DNA from: CALCMJ01 sp964475415
GTDB lineage: Bacteria; Bacteroidota; Bacteroidia; Chitinophagales; Saprospiraceae
DNA length: 22,758 bases
Direction of reading: 5' to 3'
NCBI GenBank assembly: GCA_964475415.1
Contig: CAYYWZ010000063.1
Coordinates: forward strand, 1 to 22,758
Part shown: one piece after another, positions 11,035 through 19,043 of the stretch
Layout: each line of letters begins with the position of its first letter
Position numbering within the stretch: position 1 is the stretch's first letter
The notes under the pieces: generated by a model
What the model saw: the letters and a program-made list of their open reading frames with translations, nothing else
Databases searched by the model: none
Told to the model about the DNA's origin: nothing
Position numbers and translations under genes: made by a program

Positions 11035-11053
11035 TGTAAATCAATTGTTTACA
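11035..11053. promoter_or_regulatory. Inverted repeat TGTAAA-N7-TTTACA, possible operator
   Basis: Two 6-nt half-sites (11035-11040 and 11048-11053) separated by TCAATTG, in the divergent promoter region. A further TTGTAAAT direct copy overlaps the start of the minus-strand gene near 11009. The location suits a regulator of either gene, but the arms are AT-rich and could arise by chance. Confidence 0.3.
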
Positions 11054-11121
11054 TTCAATTTTAATAATTCTAAGAACGTAATTTTACAAAATAAACATTC
11101 TCTATAAGTCATAATCTAGAA

Positions 11122-11129
11122 TATATTTG
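11122..11129 (+). promoter_or_regulatory. Candidate Bacteroidota -7 box for leuA
   Basis: TATATTTG matches the Bacteroidota consensus TAnnTTTG exactly and lies 33 nt before the leuA ATG. This would give a short 5' untranslated region of about 25-30 nt. I see no clear TTG -33 element about 20 nt upstream, so the call rests on the -7 box alone. Confidence 0.5.
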
Positions 11130-11162
11130 AAGGGTTAATAATAAGATAAATCTTAGTAAATT

Positions 11163-12326
11163 ATGCCTACAGATAAAGTATATATTTTTGATACTACTCT
11201 CAGAGATGGAGAGCAAGTCCCGGGATGCAAACTAAATAGACAACAAAAATTAGTTGTAGCCCGATCGCTAGAAGATCTAGGCGTAGATATCTTAGAAGCA
11301 GGATTCCCCATTTCTAGTCCTGGAGATTTTGCCTCCGTACAAGATATTTCTAAGGCCTTAAAAAAGACAACAGTATGTGCTCTGACTAGAGCGGTAGAGA
11401 AAGATATAGAAGTAGCTGCAAAAGCCATAGAGGATGCTGTCTTACCAAGAATTCATACAGGCATCGGGACTTCTGAAATGCATATCAAATATAAGTTCAA
11501 ATCAACTCCAGAAAAAATAATCGAAAGAGCAGAAAGTGCAGTGAAATATGCTAAATCTTTTGTGGAAGATATAGAGTTTTATGCAGAGGATGCTGGAAGA
11601 ACAGATAAGGTATATTTAGCTAAAGTTATACAGGCAGTTGTTAATGCAGGTGCAACAGTACTCAATATACCAGATACCACAGGTTATTGTTTGCCGCACG
11701 AATTTGGAGAAAAAATAAAATATCTAAAAGAAAATGTCACAGGCATAGACAGATGTATTATCTCAGCCCATTGTCATAATGACTTAGGCATGGCAACTGC
11801 TAACTCTATTGCAGCAGTAGAAAATGGTGCAAGGCAGGTAGAATGCACAATAAATGGAATAGGAGAAAGGGCAGGCAATACTGCACTAGAGGAAGTAGTC
11901 ATGATACTACAACATAGACTAGGACATAAATACACAACAAATATTAATTGCAAATTACTAAACAAAATAAGTAGACTTGTTGCTGATAGCATGTGTATGC
12001 CCGTACAGGCAAACAAAGCTATTGTAGGTGAAAATGCCTTTGCCCATTCCTCAGGCATACACCAAGATGGTGTAATCAAGAAAAGAGAAAACTATGAGAT
12101 TATCAACCCCCTAGATGTAGGAGTAGATAAATCATCAATTGTTCTTACTGCAAGAAGTGGAAGAGCAGCGATTGCCTACAAAGCCAAGGAAATAGGTTTT
12201 GAACTTAGCAAGGATCAATTAGATATCGCCTACACTGATTTTATAGCTCTAGCTGATCTACAAAAAGAAGTTAGCTCGGGAGATTTAGAACAATTATTAA
12301 ATACCCAATTCTCAATGACTGCATAG
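11163..12326 (+). CDS. leuA: 2-isopropylmalate synthase, short form
   Basis: First committed step of leucine synthesis: condenses acetyl-CoA with 2-ketoisovalerate. The 387-residue protein has the HMGL-like TIM barrel with the DTTLRDGEQ signature at 10-18 (R14, D15), metal ligands in HCHND (H203, H205) and GIGERAGN soon after; the linker helix GENAFAHSSGIHQDG is also present. It stops after the linker subdomain and lacks the roughly 120-residue C-terminal LeuA dimerisation/regulatory domain that binds leucine in long forms (about 500-560 aa). Direct feedback inhibition by leucine through that domain is therefore unlikely. A citramalate or homocitrate synthase is possible in principle, but the leuCDB neighbours and the presence of ilvA favour LeuA. 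Its stop codon abuts the leuC ATG. Confidence 0.93.
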   Translation: MPTDKVYIFDTTLRDGEQVPGCKLNRQQKLVVARSLEDLGVDILEAGFPISSPGDFASVQDISKALKKTTVCALTRAVEKDIEVAAKAIEDAVLPRIHTGIGTSEMHIKYKFKSTPEKIIERAESAVKYAKSFVEDIEFYAEDAGRTDKVYLAKVIQAVVNAGATVLNIPDTTGYCLPHEFGEKIKYLKENVTGIDRCIISAHCHNDLGMATANSIAAVENGARQVECTINGIGERAGNTALEEVVMILQHRLGHKYTTNINCKLLNKISRLVADSMCMPVQANKAIVGENAFAHSSGIHQDGVIKKRENYEIINPLDVGVDKSSIVLTARSGRAAIAYKAKEIGFELSKDQLDIAYTDFIALADLQKEVSSGDLEQLLNTQFSMTA

Positions 12327-13709
12327 ATGAGTAAGACATTATTTGATAAGATATGGGATAGTCATATTGTAAAATCTATGCCTGGAGGTAGATCTATAAT
12401 TTACATAGATAGACACTTTATACATGAGGTAACAAGTCCGCAGGCTTTTGCAGGATTGGATGATAGAGGTATCAAGGTTTTCAGAAAGAAACAAACTATT
12501 GCGACAGCAGATCATAATGTACCTACCAAAGATCAACATCTAGAGATATCAGAACCGTTGTCAAAAAAACAGGTAGACACACTTACAAGCAATTGCAAAA
12601 ATCACAATATAGAACTCTATGGACTAGGATCAGAGCATCAAGGTATCGTGCATGTTATAGGTCCTGAGTTAGGTATAACAAGACCAGGAATGACCATAGT
12701 GTGCGGTGACAGTCATACTTCTACGCATGGTGCTTTTGGGACAGTTGCTTTTGGGATAGGCACCTCGCAGGTGGAACAAGTATTTGCTAGTCAATGCCTT
12801 ATTCTAGATAGGCCTAAAACGATGCGTATCACAGTAAATGGCGAATTACAAAAAGGAGTTAGTGCTAAAGATGTTATATTATATATCATAGCCAAACTGG
12901 GTGTAGGAGGCGGAACTGGCCACTTCATAGAGTATGCAGGAAGTACCTTCAGATCTATGTCGATGGAGTCTAGAATGACTATATGTAATATGTCAATAGA
13001 AATGGGTGCAAGAGGAGGACTTATAGCTCCCGATGATATCACTATAGATTATATACGAGATAGAAAGTTTGCTCCTAAGAATAAAGATTTTATTTCAGCT
13101 TGTGCTTATTGGTCTACCCTGAATACAGATGCATATGCACAGTTCGATACAGAACATAGCTTCCAAGCTGAGGATATCACTCCGTTTATTACTTACGGAA
13201 CTAACCCAGGCATGGGTATCCAGATAGAAGATATAATTCCGGCTGATGAGCCAAATCAAAAAGCACTAGAATATATGGGATTCTCTTCTGGAGAAAGTCT
13301 CATAGGAAAAAAAATACAACATGTCTTTATAGGCTCATGTACGAATAGCAGAATAGAAGATCTAAGAGAAGTAGCAGAATTCCTAAAAGGAAAAAAGAAA
13401 GCTGATGGTGTAAAAGCTATGATCGTTCCTGGATCTAAATTAGTAGAAAAGCAAGTAAAAGAAGAAGGCTTAGATGAAATATTTTTGGCTTCAGGAATAG
13501 AATTCAGGCAACCGGGCTGCTCTGCCTGTCTAGGTATGAATGAAGATAAAATTCCCGCAGGAGAATACTGCGTATCCACTTCTAACAGAAATTTCGAAGG
13601 AAGACAAGGACAGGGAGCTAGAACTTTATTAGCTAGTCCACTTATGGCGGCAGCTGCAGCAGTAAATGGTGAAATTGTAGATGTAAGAAAAGAATTGACA
13701 CATGGATAA
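12327..13709 (+). CDS. leuC: 3-isopropylmalate dehydratase large subunit
   Basis: Aconitase-family subunit that, with LeuD, isomerises 2- to 3-isopropylmalate. 460 residues, the usual length. The three cysteines that hold the [4Fe-4S] cluster are visible: C338 in GSCTNSR and C398 and C401 in GCSACLGMN. Other aconitase signatures are CGDSHTSTHGAFG and NRNFEGRQGQGARTLLASP. It follows leuA with no gap and overlaps leuD by 8 nt, which suggests translational coupling of the two subunits. Confidence 0.96.
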   Translation: MSKTLFDKIWDSHIVKSMPGGRSIIYIDRHFIHEVTSPQAFAGLDDRGIKVFRKKQTIATADHNVPTKDQHLEISEPLSKKQVDTLTSNCKNHNIELYGLGSEHQGIVHVIGPELGITRPGMTIVCGDSHTSTHGAFGTVAFGIGTSQVEQVFASQCLILDRPKTMRITVNGELQKGVSAKDVILYIIAKLGVGGGTGHFIEYAGSTFRSMSMESRMTICNMSIEMGARGGLIAPDDITIDYIRDRKFAPKNKDFISACAYWSTLNTDAYAQFDTEHSFQAEDITPFITYGTNPGMGIQIEDIIPADEPNQKALEYMGFSSGESLIGKKIQHVFIGSCTNSRIEDLREVAEFLKGKKKADGVKAMIVPGSKLVEKQVKEEGLDEIFLASGIEFRQPGCSACLGMNEDKIPAGEYCVSTSNRNFEGRQGQGARTLLASPLMAAAAAVNGEIVDVRKELTHG

Positions 13710-14295
13710 GTTTATAGAAATAAAATCGACCGCCGTTCCATTGCCTATACAAGATATAGATACCGATCAGATTATACCTGCAAGGTTTCTTAAGGCTATT
13801 TCTAAGGAAGGGTTTGGAGATAATCTATTCAGGGATTGGAGATATGATAAAGCAGGAAATAAGATTCCAGATTTCGTTCTTAATAATGACGTATATACCG
13901 GATCAGTACTAGTGGCGGGAAAAAACTTTGGATGTGGTTCGAGTAGAGAACACGCTGCATGGGCCCTCGCCGGTTATGGTTTCAGAGTTGTGATATCAAG
14001 TTTTTTCGCTGACATATTCAAGGGTAATGCACTTAACAATGGCATACTTCCTATACAGTTAAGTGATGAAGTATTAAACACAATTTTTAAGACGATAGAA
14101 AAGAATAGTAAAACGATATTTCAGGTCAACTTAATAGATCAGTTATTGATTATAGAGGCTATTGATTTTCGATATGCCTTTGACATAGATAGTTACAAAA
14201 AAGAGTGTCTGCTTAATGGATATGATGATATAGATTACCTTCTAACCATGAAGCAAGAGATAGAAGTTTTCGAGAAAGAACAAATTATATTTTAG
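13702..14295 (+). CDS. leuD: 3-isopropylmalate dehydratase small subunit
   Basis: The swivel-domain subunit that completes the LeuCD isomerase. 197 residues, close to the usual ~200. IDTDQIIPARFL at about 19-30 and the conserved substrate-binding loop GCGSSREHA at 77-85 are both present. Starts inside the last codons of leuC (ATGGATAAG overlapping the leuC stop) and is followed after 7 nt by leuB. Confidence 0.95.
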   Translation: MDKFIEIKSTAVPLPIQDIDTDQIIPARFLKAISKEGFGDNLFRDWRYDKAGNKIPDFVLNNDVYTGSVLVAGKNFGCGSSREHAAWALAGYGFRVVISSFFADIFKGNALNNGILPIQLSDEVLNTIFKTIEKNSKTIFQVNLIDQLLIIEAIDFRYAFDIDSYKKECLLNGYDDIDYLLTMKQEIEVFEKEQIIF

Positions 14296-14302
14296 ATAGC
14301 GT

Positions 14303-15403
14303 ATGAGAAAGAATATTTGTGTATTAGCTGGTGATGGCATAGGACCTGAAGTTGTAGCTGAAGGCTTAAAGGTATTAGATACTGTAGCTCTAAAATATGG
14401 GCATGAATTTATCTTAGCCTATGATGATATAGGAGCTTGTGCAATAGACAAATCTGGGACAGCACTCAGTGATGATACTGTATCTCTATGTAAAAAATCA
14501 CATGCGGTAATACTAGGTGCTATAGGTGATCCTAGGTTTGACAATAATCCTTCTGCAAAGGTAAGGCCAGAACAAGGGCTTCTAAAGCTCAGAAAAGAAT
14601 TAGGCTTATATGCTAACATTCGTCCTCTAAAAATATATCCAAGTCTAAAGCACCTATCTCCTATACGAGAAGAACGCCTAGAAGGAGTAGATCTTGTAAT
14701 CTATAGAGAACTAACTGGAGGCATATATTTTGGCGAAAAAACAAAAAAAGATAACTATGCCTCTGACCTATGCTTGTATAATGATTATGAGATAAAAAGA
14801 ATAGTAAAGCTTGCCTATAAAGAAGCGGTAAGAAGAAATAATAAGCTATGTCTAGTAGACAAAGCCAATGTACTAGAAAGCTCTAGGTTATGGAGAAAGA
14901 TTGTACAAGGCATGGAAGCAGAATTTCCAAGCGTGGCAGTGGAATATATGTTCGTAGATAATGCTGCTATGCAATTAATTCTAAATCCATCGAGATTCGA
15001 TGTCATTGTAACTTCTAATATGTTCGGCGATATACTTTCTGATGAAGCTAGTGTACTCTGTGGCTCTATAGGTCTACTACCCTCTTCATCTATAGGAACG
15101 CAATCTAAAATGTATGAACCCGTCCATGGTTCCTACCCACAAGCAGCTGGAAAAAATATTGCTAATCCAGTAGCTATGATTTTATCTATAGCGATGATGC
15201 TAGAAGATTTCCAATTAGTGAACGAAGCAAAAGAAGTAAGAGCAGCAGTAGAATTATGTATACATAATGGAATACTATCTGAGGAATTAGTCAATGAAAA
15301 ACCTTATTCCTGTTCTGACATAGGTGACATCATAAGTTACATAGTAGATAGTGGAGAAGTAGTTTTAGAAAAGTACCAAGCAAAACACACTACGGTAATA
15401 TAA
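14303..15403 (+). CDS. leuB: 3-isopropylmalate dehydrogenase
   Basis: NAD-dependent oxidative decarboxylation of 3-isopropylmalate to 2-ketoisocaproate, the last leucine-specific step before transamination. 366 residues. Motifs of the isocitrate/isopropylmalate dehydrogenase family: GDGIGPE at 10-16, LRKELGLYANIRP, YRELTGGIYFGE, SNMFGDILSDEAS with metal ligands D243 and D247, and EPVHGSYPQAAGKNIANP for NAD binding. Last of the four tightly packed leu genes; the 194-nt gap after it holds the ilv attenuator. Confidence 0.96.
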   Translation: MRKNICVLAGDGIGPEVVAEGLKVLDTVALKYGHEFILAYDDIGACAIDKSGTALSDDTVSLCKKSHAVILGAIGDPRFDNNPSAKVRPEQGLLKLRKELGLYANIRPLKIYPSLKHLSPIREERLEGVDLVIYRELTGGIYFGEKTKKDNYASDLCLYNDYEIKRIVKLAYKEAVRRNNKLCLVDKANVLESSRLWRKIVQGMEAEFPSVAVEYMFVDNAAMQLILNPSRFDVIVTSNMFGDILSDEASVLCGSIGLLPSSSIGTQSKMYEPVHGSYPQAAGKNIANPVAMILSIAMMLEDFQLVNEAKEVRAAVELCIHNGILSEELVNEKPYSCSDIGDIISYIVDSGEVVLEKYQAKHTTVI

Positions 15404-15416
15404 AATCTAAAATAAA

Positions 15417-15447
15417 TTGTGAACAGAAAAAGAAAAGTATATATTAG
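15417..15447 (+). promoter_or_regulatory. Weak candidate promoter before the ilv leader peptide
   Basis: TTG at 15417-15419 and TATATTAG at 15440-15447 are 20 nt apart, similar to the Bacteroidota -33/-7 pair, but the -7 box differs from TAnnTTTG at one position. The start point would fall within a few nt of the leader ATG, giving an almost leaderless mRNA. Read-through from the leu operon is an equally good source of the transcript. Confidence 0.25.
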
Positions 15448-15454
15448 ATGCAAG

Positions 15455-15514
15455 ATGAAAAACACATTACATATTATTCCTGTCATTATAATTAGCATAG
15501 TAATTATTACTTAG
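15455..15514 (+). CDS. ilv operon leader peptide (19 aa, Ile/Val-rich)
   Basis: Encodes MKNTLHIIPVIIISIVIIT, then TAG. Eight of 19 residues are Ile (six ATT, two ATA codons), two Val and one Leu, so 11 of 19 are branched-chain amino acids, the very products of the operon. It lies 51 nt after leuB, ends 34 nt before the terminator hairpin, and its codons 7-10 contain attenuator segment 1. There is no Shine-Dalgarno, but the upstream stretch is A/G-rich, as is common in Bacteroidota. AT-rich DNA favours Ile codons by chance, so the argument rests on the combination of composition, position and alternative RNA pairings. The product is probably a non-functional by-product of regulation. Confidence 0.8.
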   Translation: MKNTLHIIPVIIISIVIIT

Positions 15515-15548
15515 CCACAGGAGTATAGTATATCTACACAAAATATAG

Positions 15549-15582
15549 AAAAGCTATTCTCTGAGGAATGGCTTTTTTTTTT
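15549..15582 (+). terminator. Rho-independent terminator of the ilv attenuator
   Basis: Stem AAAAGCTATTC (15549-15559) pairs with GAATGGCTTTT (15566-15576), 11 bp with one G-T wobble, loop TCTGAG, then an uninterrupted T-run to 15582. It ends 15 nt before the ilvD ATG. That leaves no room for a promoter after it, so ilvD must be transcribed through it: the mark of a conditional terminator and not of a simple operon end. Confidence 0.87.
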
Positions 15583-15597
15583 ACTTCAAAATGAAAA

Positions 15598-17271
15598 ATG
15601 GAATTAAATAAATATAGTAAACATGTAACCTCAGATCCTACACAGCCTGCAGCGCAAGCAATGTTGCATGCTATAGGACTAACAAAGGAAGATCTCCTAA
15701 AACCTCAAATAGGAGTAGCCAGCACTGGATGGGAAGGCAACCCATGCAATATGCACCTTAATGGCTTAGCAGCAGATATAAGAACAGCTATCAATCAAGA
15801 AGAACTCATAGGACTTGTGTTTCACACTATCGGTGTAAGTGATGGTATATCCATGGGAACAGCAGGAATGCGATACTCTCTACCGTCAAGAGATATTATA
15901 GCTGACTCTATAGAAACGGTTACATCTGCTCAGTGGTATGATGGTCTCATAACTGTGGTAGGTTGTGATAAAAATATGCCCGGTGCTATGATGGCACTAG
16001 GTAGACTAAATAGACCAGGCATTCTTGTTTTTGGTGGTACTATTGCTCCTGGGTGTCACAAAGAAAAAGATCTTTCTATTATATCTACCTTCGAAGCTCT
16101 GGGGGAAAATATAGCTGGGAATTTAGAAAAAGCAGAGCTCCAAGAGATCATAGAAAAAGCTTGTCCAGGGCCAGGTGCATGTGGTGGTATGTTTACTGCT
16201 AATACAATGTCATCAGCCATAGAAGCTATGGGCATGGCACTACCATATAATGCATCTAATCCAGCAGCTAGTAAGGTAAAAAATGAAGAATATAAAAACA
16301 TAGCTAAGGCTATAAAAAATCTAATCCAACTAGATCTTAAACCTCGTGATATAGTAAGCCGAAAATCTTTAGAAAATGCACTGAGACTTATAACAGTCTT
16401 AGGAGGTTCTACCAACGCTGTCTTGCATATGATTGCTATTTCTAAAGCTTTTGACATATCCATAGACTTGTCAGATATCCAAGAGATCAGCAGAACAACT
16501 CCTTTTCTGGCAGATCTTAAACCTAGTGGAAAGTACATGATGCAAGATCTTCATAATGTAGGAGGAGTACCTGCGGTTATGAAACTTATGTTACGAGAAG
16601 GTTTACTAGATGGATCTTGTAAAACTGTCACAGGAAAAACGATAGCCGAAAATCTAGAACCATTAGAAAGATTACAAGAGGGACAAAAAGTTATCTATCC
16701 TGTAACTAATCCCATCAAGAAAGAAGGACATCTACAAATTCTCTATGGCAATCTAGCCAGTGAAGGATCTGTAGCAAAAATAACAGGTAAAGAAGGTCTG
16801 TTATTTAAGGGACCAGCTCGAGTATTCAATTCAGAAGCTGAAACAAATATAGCTATACAAGAAAGTAAAATCGCTGCGGGATCTGTTATCGTCATAAGAC
16901 ACTCAGGACCTAAAGGCGCTCCTGGAATGCCAGAGATGCTTAAGCCAACAGGACTTATCATGGGAGCTGGATTAGGAGATAAAGTTGCGTTAATAACAGA
17001 TGGGAGATTCTCTGGAGGTACACATGGATTTGTTGTAGGACACATCACACCAGAGGCATATGAAGGTGGATTGATAGGATTGTTAGAGGATGGAGATATG
17101 ATAACTATAGACGTCGCCAATAGAGAAATATCTGCTGATATAGAAGAATCTGTAATTGCAGAAAGAAAGAAAAACTGGACAAGACCAGAAAAAGAAATAA
17201 CTGGATTTTTAAAAAAATATAGATACACCGTTTCATCAGCAAGTGAAGGTTGCGTAACGGATGAGTTCTAA
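15598..17271 (+). CDS. ilvD: Dihydroxy-acid dehydratase
   Basis: Dehydrates 2,3-dihydroxyisovalerate and 2,3-dihydroxy-3-methylvalerate to the keto acids of valerate and isoleucine synthesis. 557 residues, normal for the IlvD/Edd family. The three Fe-S ligand cysteines are at C50 (NPCNMH), C123 (VGCDKNMPG) and C195 (GPGACGGMFTANTM). Further signatures are LGGSTNAVLH, GPKGAPGMPEM and TDGRFSGGTHG. The start is ATG 15598-15600, just after the attenuator T-run; an ATG at 15591 opens only a six-codon ORF. The end overlaps the first possible ilvB start by 11 nt. Confidence 0.96.
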   Translation: MELNKYSKHVTSDPTQPAAQAMLHAIGLTKEDLLKPQIGVASTGWEGNPCNMHLNGLAADIRTAINQEELIGLVFHTIGVSDGISMGTAGMRYSLPSRDIIADSIETVTSAQWYDGLITVVGCDKNMPGAMMALGRLNRPGILVFGGTIAPGCHKEKDLSIISTFEALGENIAGNLEKAELQEIIEKACPGPGACGGMFTANTMSSAIEAMGMALPYNASNPAASKVKNEEYKNIAKAIKNLIQLDLKPRDIVSRKSLENALRLITVLGGSTNAVLHMIAISKAFDISIDLSDIQEISRTTPFLADLKPSGKYMMQDLHNVGGVPAVMKLMLREGLLDGSCKTVTGKTIAENLEPLERLQEGQKVIYPVTNPIKKEGHLQILYGNLASEGSVAKITGKEGLLFKGPARVFNSEAETNIAIQESKIAAGSVIVIRHSGPKGAPGMPEMLKPTGLIMGAGLGDKVALITDGRFSGGTHGFVVGHITPEAYEGGLIGLLEDGDMITIDVANREISADIEESVIAERKKNWTRPEKEITGFLKKYRYTVSSASEGCVTDEF

Positions 17272-19033
17272 ATATAAAAAGAGGATTATGAGTGTACAGA
17301 AAATAAGCATAAAGAAAAAGCGGAAAACAAAGACAGTAAAAAATAAAATGATAGCTGGCTCGGAAGCAGTCCTTAAAGCGCTTATAAAAGAAGATGTAGA
17401 TCTGATATTTGGTTATCCAGGTGGTGCTATCATGCCTATTTATGATAGTCTCTATCACTACCAAAAAAAGATAAAACATATCTTGACTCGACATGAACAA
17501 GGTGCTATACATGCTGCCCAAGGATATGCTCGAGCATCCAGAAAGACTGGTGTTGTCTTTGCTACCTCAGGACCTGGAGCAACTAATCTTTTCACAGGAC
17601 TAGGAGATGCACTTATGGACTCTACCCCACTTGTATGTATAACTGGTCAGGTCTATAGTCACCTGCTAGGTTCTGATGCCTTCCAAGAAGTAGATGTCAT
17701 AGGATGCAGCACCTCTATCACAAAGTGGAATTATCAAATTACTAAGGCAGAAGAAATTCCAGAAATTCTTGCCAAAGCTTTCTATATAGCTAATACAGGA
17801 AGACCAGGACCTGTACTAATTGACATAACAAAAGATGCACAGTTTACTGAAATACTATTTAAGTATAAAAAGCTGAATTACATCAGAAGTTATCATCCTA
17901 AACCAACACTAGATAAAACTTCCTTAAAGGATGCTGCTGAACTAATCAACAAGGCAAAGAAACCATACATTTTAGCTGGTCAAGGTATACAAATTGCTAA
18001 GGCACATGATGAGTTCAAATCATTTATAGAGAAAACAGGAATTCCTGTGGGATGCACGATACATGGATTATCAAGTATAAAAAACAACCACCCTCTATTT
18101 ACTGGTATGTTGGGAATGCATGGCAATTATGGGCCCAATATAAAAACAAATGAGTGTGATGTTCTTATCGCTATAGGAATGAGGTTTGACGATAGAGTAA
18201 CCGGAGATCTAAGTCGCTATGCCAAACAAGCAAAAGTTATCCATATAGAAATAGATCCTTCAGAGATAAATAAAAATGTAAAAGCAGATGTTGCGATTCT
18301 TGCCGATGCGAAAGATGCCATTATAGCCTTACGGAAAATTTGTAAAAAGAAAACTTATCCAAAATGGCTCAAGGAGTTTCAAGCTTGTGAAAAAGTAGAG
18401 CAGACTAAGGTGATCAAAAAAGATCTAAAGAGAAATAAAACTGGCGTCATCAAAATGGGTCGAGTGATTAGAGATATTTCTGATGCTACTGCAGGAGAAG
18501 CTATTGTAGTAACTGATGTAGGACAACATCAAATGTTAGCAGCGAGATATTATGAATACAAGGATAAAAATCTGTGGATCTCTAGTGGTGGAGCTGGCAC
18601 TATGGGTTTTGGATTACCAGCAGCAATAGGAGCTAAGCTAGCCAGACCTGAGAAAGAAGTTATCGCGTTTATCGGAGATGGAGGATTCCAAATGACACTG
18701 CAAGAACTGGGTGTATGCAACCAATGGGATATAGCGACCAAAATAGTTATTCTCGATAATGAACACCTAGGAATGGTAAGACAATGGCAGGAATTATTTT
18801 TTGAGAGAAGGTATTCTTTTGTCGAATTAAAGAATCCTGATTTTGTAAAAATTGGTGAAGGCTTCGGCATAACAGGAAGAAAGATTACTAAAGCAGAAAA
18901 TCTAGAAGAAGGCATAAAGGAAATGTTAGACTATAATGGACCTTACCTACTGCATGTAATGGTAGAAAAAGAAGAAAATGTATTCCCTATGATTTCTTCT
19001 GGAAAAGCAGTTCATGAAATCGTATTAGAATAA
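17261..19033 (+). CDS. ilvB: Acetolactate synthase large (catalytic) subunit
   Basis: Thiamine-diphosphate enzyme making acetolactate and acetohydroxybutyrate. The three family domains are present: N-terminal PYR domain with FGYPGGAIMPIYD and catalytic Glu in RHEQGAIHAAQGYAR (E79 from this start), a central FAD-binding domain (GMLGMHGNYGPN, RFDDRVTG), and a C-terminal PP domain with the ThDP/Mg motif from GDGGF (472-476) to ILDN. The start is uncertain: ATG 17261 overlaps ilvD by 11 nt and adds a Lys-rich, apparently unconserved extension. ATG 17288 (581 aa) or ATG 17348 (MIAGSEAVLKAL, 561 aa) would give an N-terminus more typical of the family. Confidence 0.95.
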   Translation: MSSKYKKRIMSVQKISIKKKRKTKTVKNKMIAGSEAVLKALIKEDVDLIFGYPGGAIMPIYDSLYHYQKKIKHILTRHEQGAIHAAQGYARASRKTGVVFATSGPGATNLFTGLGDALMDSTPLVCITGQVYSHLLGSDAFQEVDVIGCSTSITKWNYQITKAEEIPEILAKAFYIANTGRPGPVLIDITKDAQFTEILFKYKKLNYIRSYHPKPTLDKTSLKDAAELINKAKKPYILAGQGIQIAKAHDEFKSFIEKTGIPVGCTIHGLSSIKNNHPLFTGMLGMHGNYGPNIKTNECDVLIAIGMRFDDRVTGDLSRYAKQAKVIHIEIDPSEINKNVKADVAILADAKDAIIALRKICKKKTYPKWLKEFQACEKVEQTKVIKKDLKRNKTGVIKMGRVIRDISDATAGEAIVVTDVGQHQMLAARYYEYKDKNLWISSGGAGTMGFGLPAAIGAKLARPEKEVIAFIGDGGFQMTLQELGVCNQWDIATKIVILDNEHLGMVRQWQELFFERRYSFVELKNPDFVKIGEGFGITGRKITKAENLEEGIKEMLDYNGPYLLHVMVEKEENVFPMISSGKAVHEIVLE

Positions 19034-19043
19034 ATATAAGCAG

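Larger units (their letters stand above)
11010..11162. promoter_or_regulatory. Divergent promoter region between the TPR-like gene and leuA
   Basis: 153 nt separate the two divergent start codons. They hold a candidate leuA -7 box at 11122-11129 and an inverted repeat TGTAAA-N7-TTTACA at 11035-11053. I see no terminator or leader peptide before leuA, so the leader-type control seen before ilvD is absent here. Confidence 0.6.
15404..15597 (+). promoter_or_regulatory. Ribosome-mediated transcription attenuator controlling ilvDBNCA
   Basis: The 194-nt leuB-ilvD gap holds all four segments of a classical leader-peptide attenuator, found by reading the pairing by eye. Segment 1 (15475-15483, TATTCCTGT, inside leader codons 7-10) pairs with segment 2 (15517-15525, ACAGGAGTA) over nine contiguous pairs, one a G-U. 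Segment 2 in its longer form (15515-15529) alternatively pairs with segment 3 (15553-15566) over 12 pairs, with one bulged G and two mismatches. Segment 3 (15549-15559) also pairs with segment 4 (15566-15576) to form the terminator. A ribosome stalled on Ile/Val codons would mask segment 1 and free 2 to pair with 3 (read-through); a ribosome at the leader stop (15512-15514) would cover 2 and let the terminator form. Confidence 0.82.

Noticed and set aside
11030..11107. Short plus-strand ORF (25 codons) before leuA as a possible leucine leader peptide
   Set aside because: It has only scattered Leu codons, lies upstream of the candidate leuA -7 box, and no terminator hairpin follows.
11163..12326. 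Citramalate synthase (pyruvate route to isoleucine) instead of LeuA
   Set aside because: The gene is followed directly by leuCDB, and the cluster contains ilvA for the threonine route. Short LeuA and citramalate synthase are hard to tell apart by eye, so some doubt remains.
16056..17521. Minus-strand ORFs of up to 161 codons inside ilvD and ilvB
   Set aside because: They lie fully antisense to well-conserved enzymes and show no motif or plausible start context.
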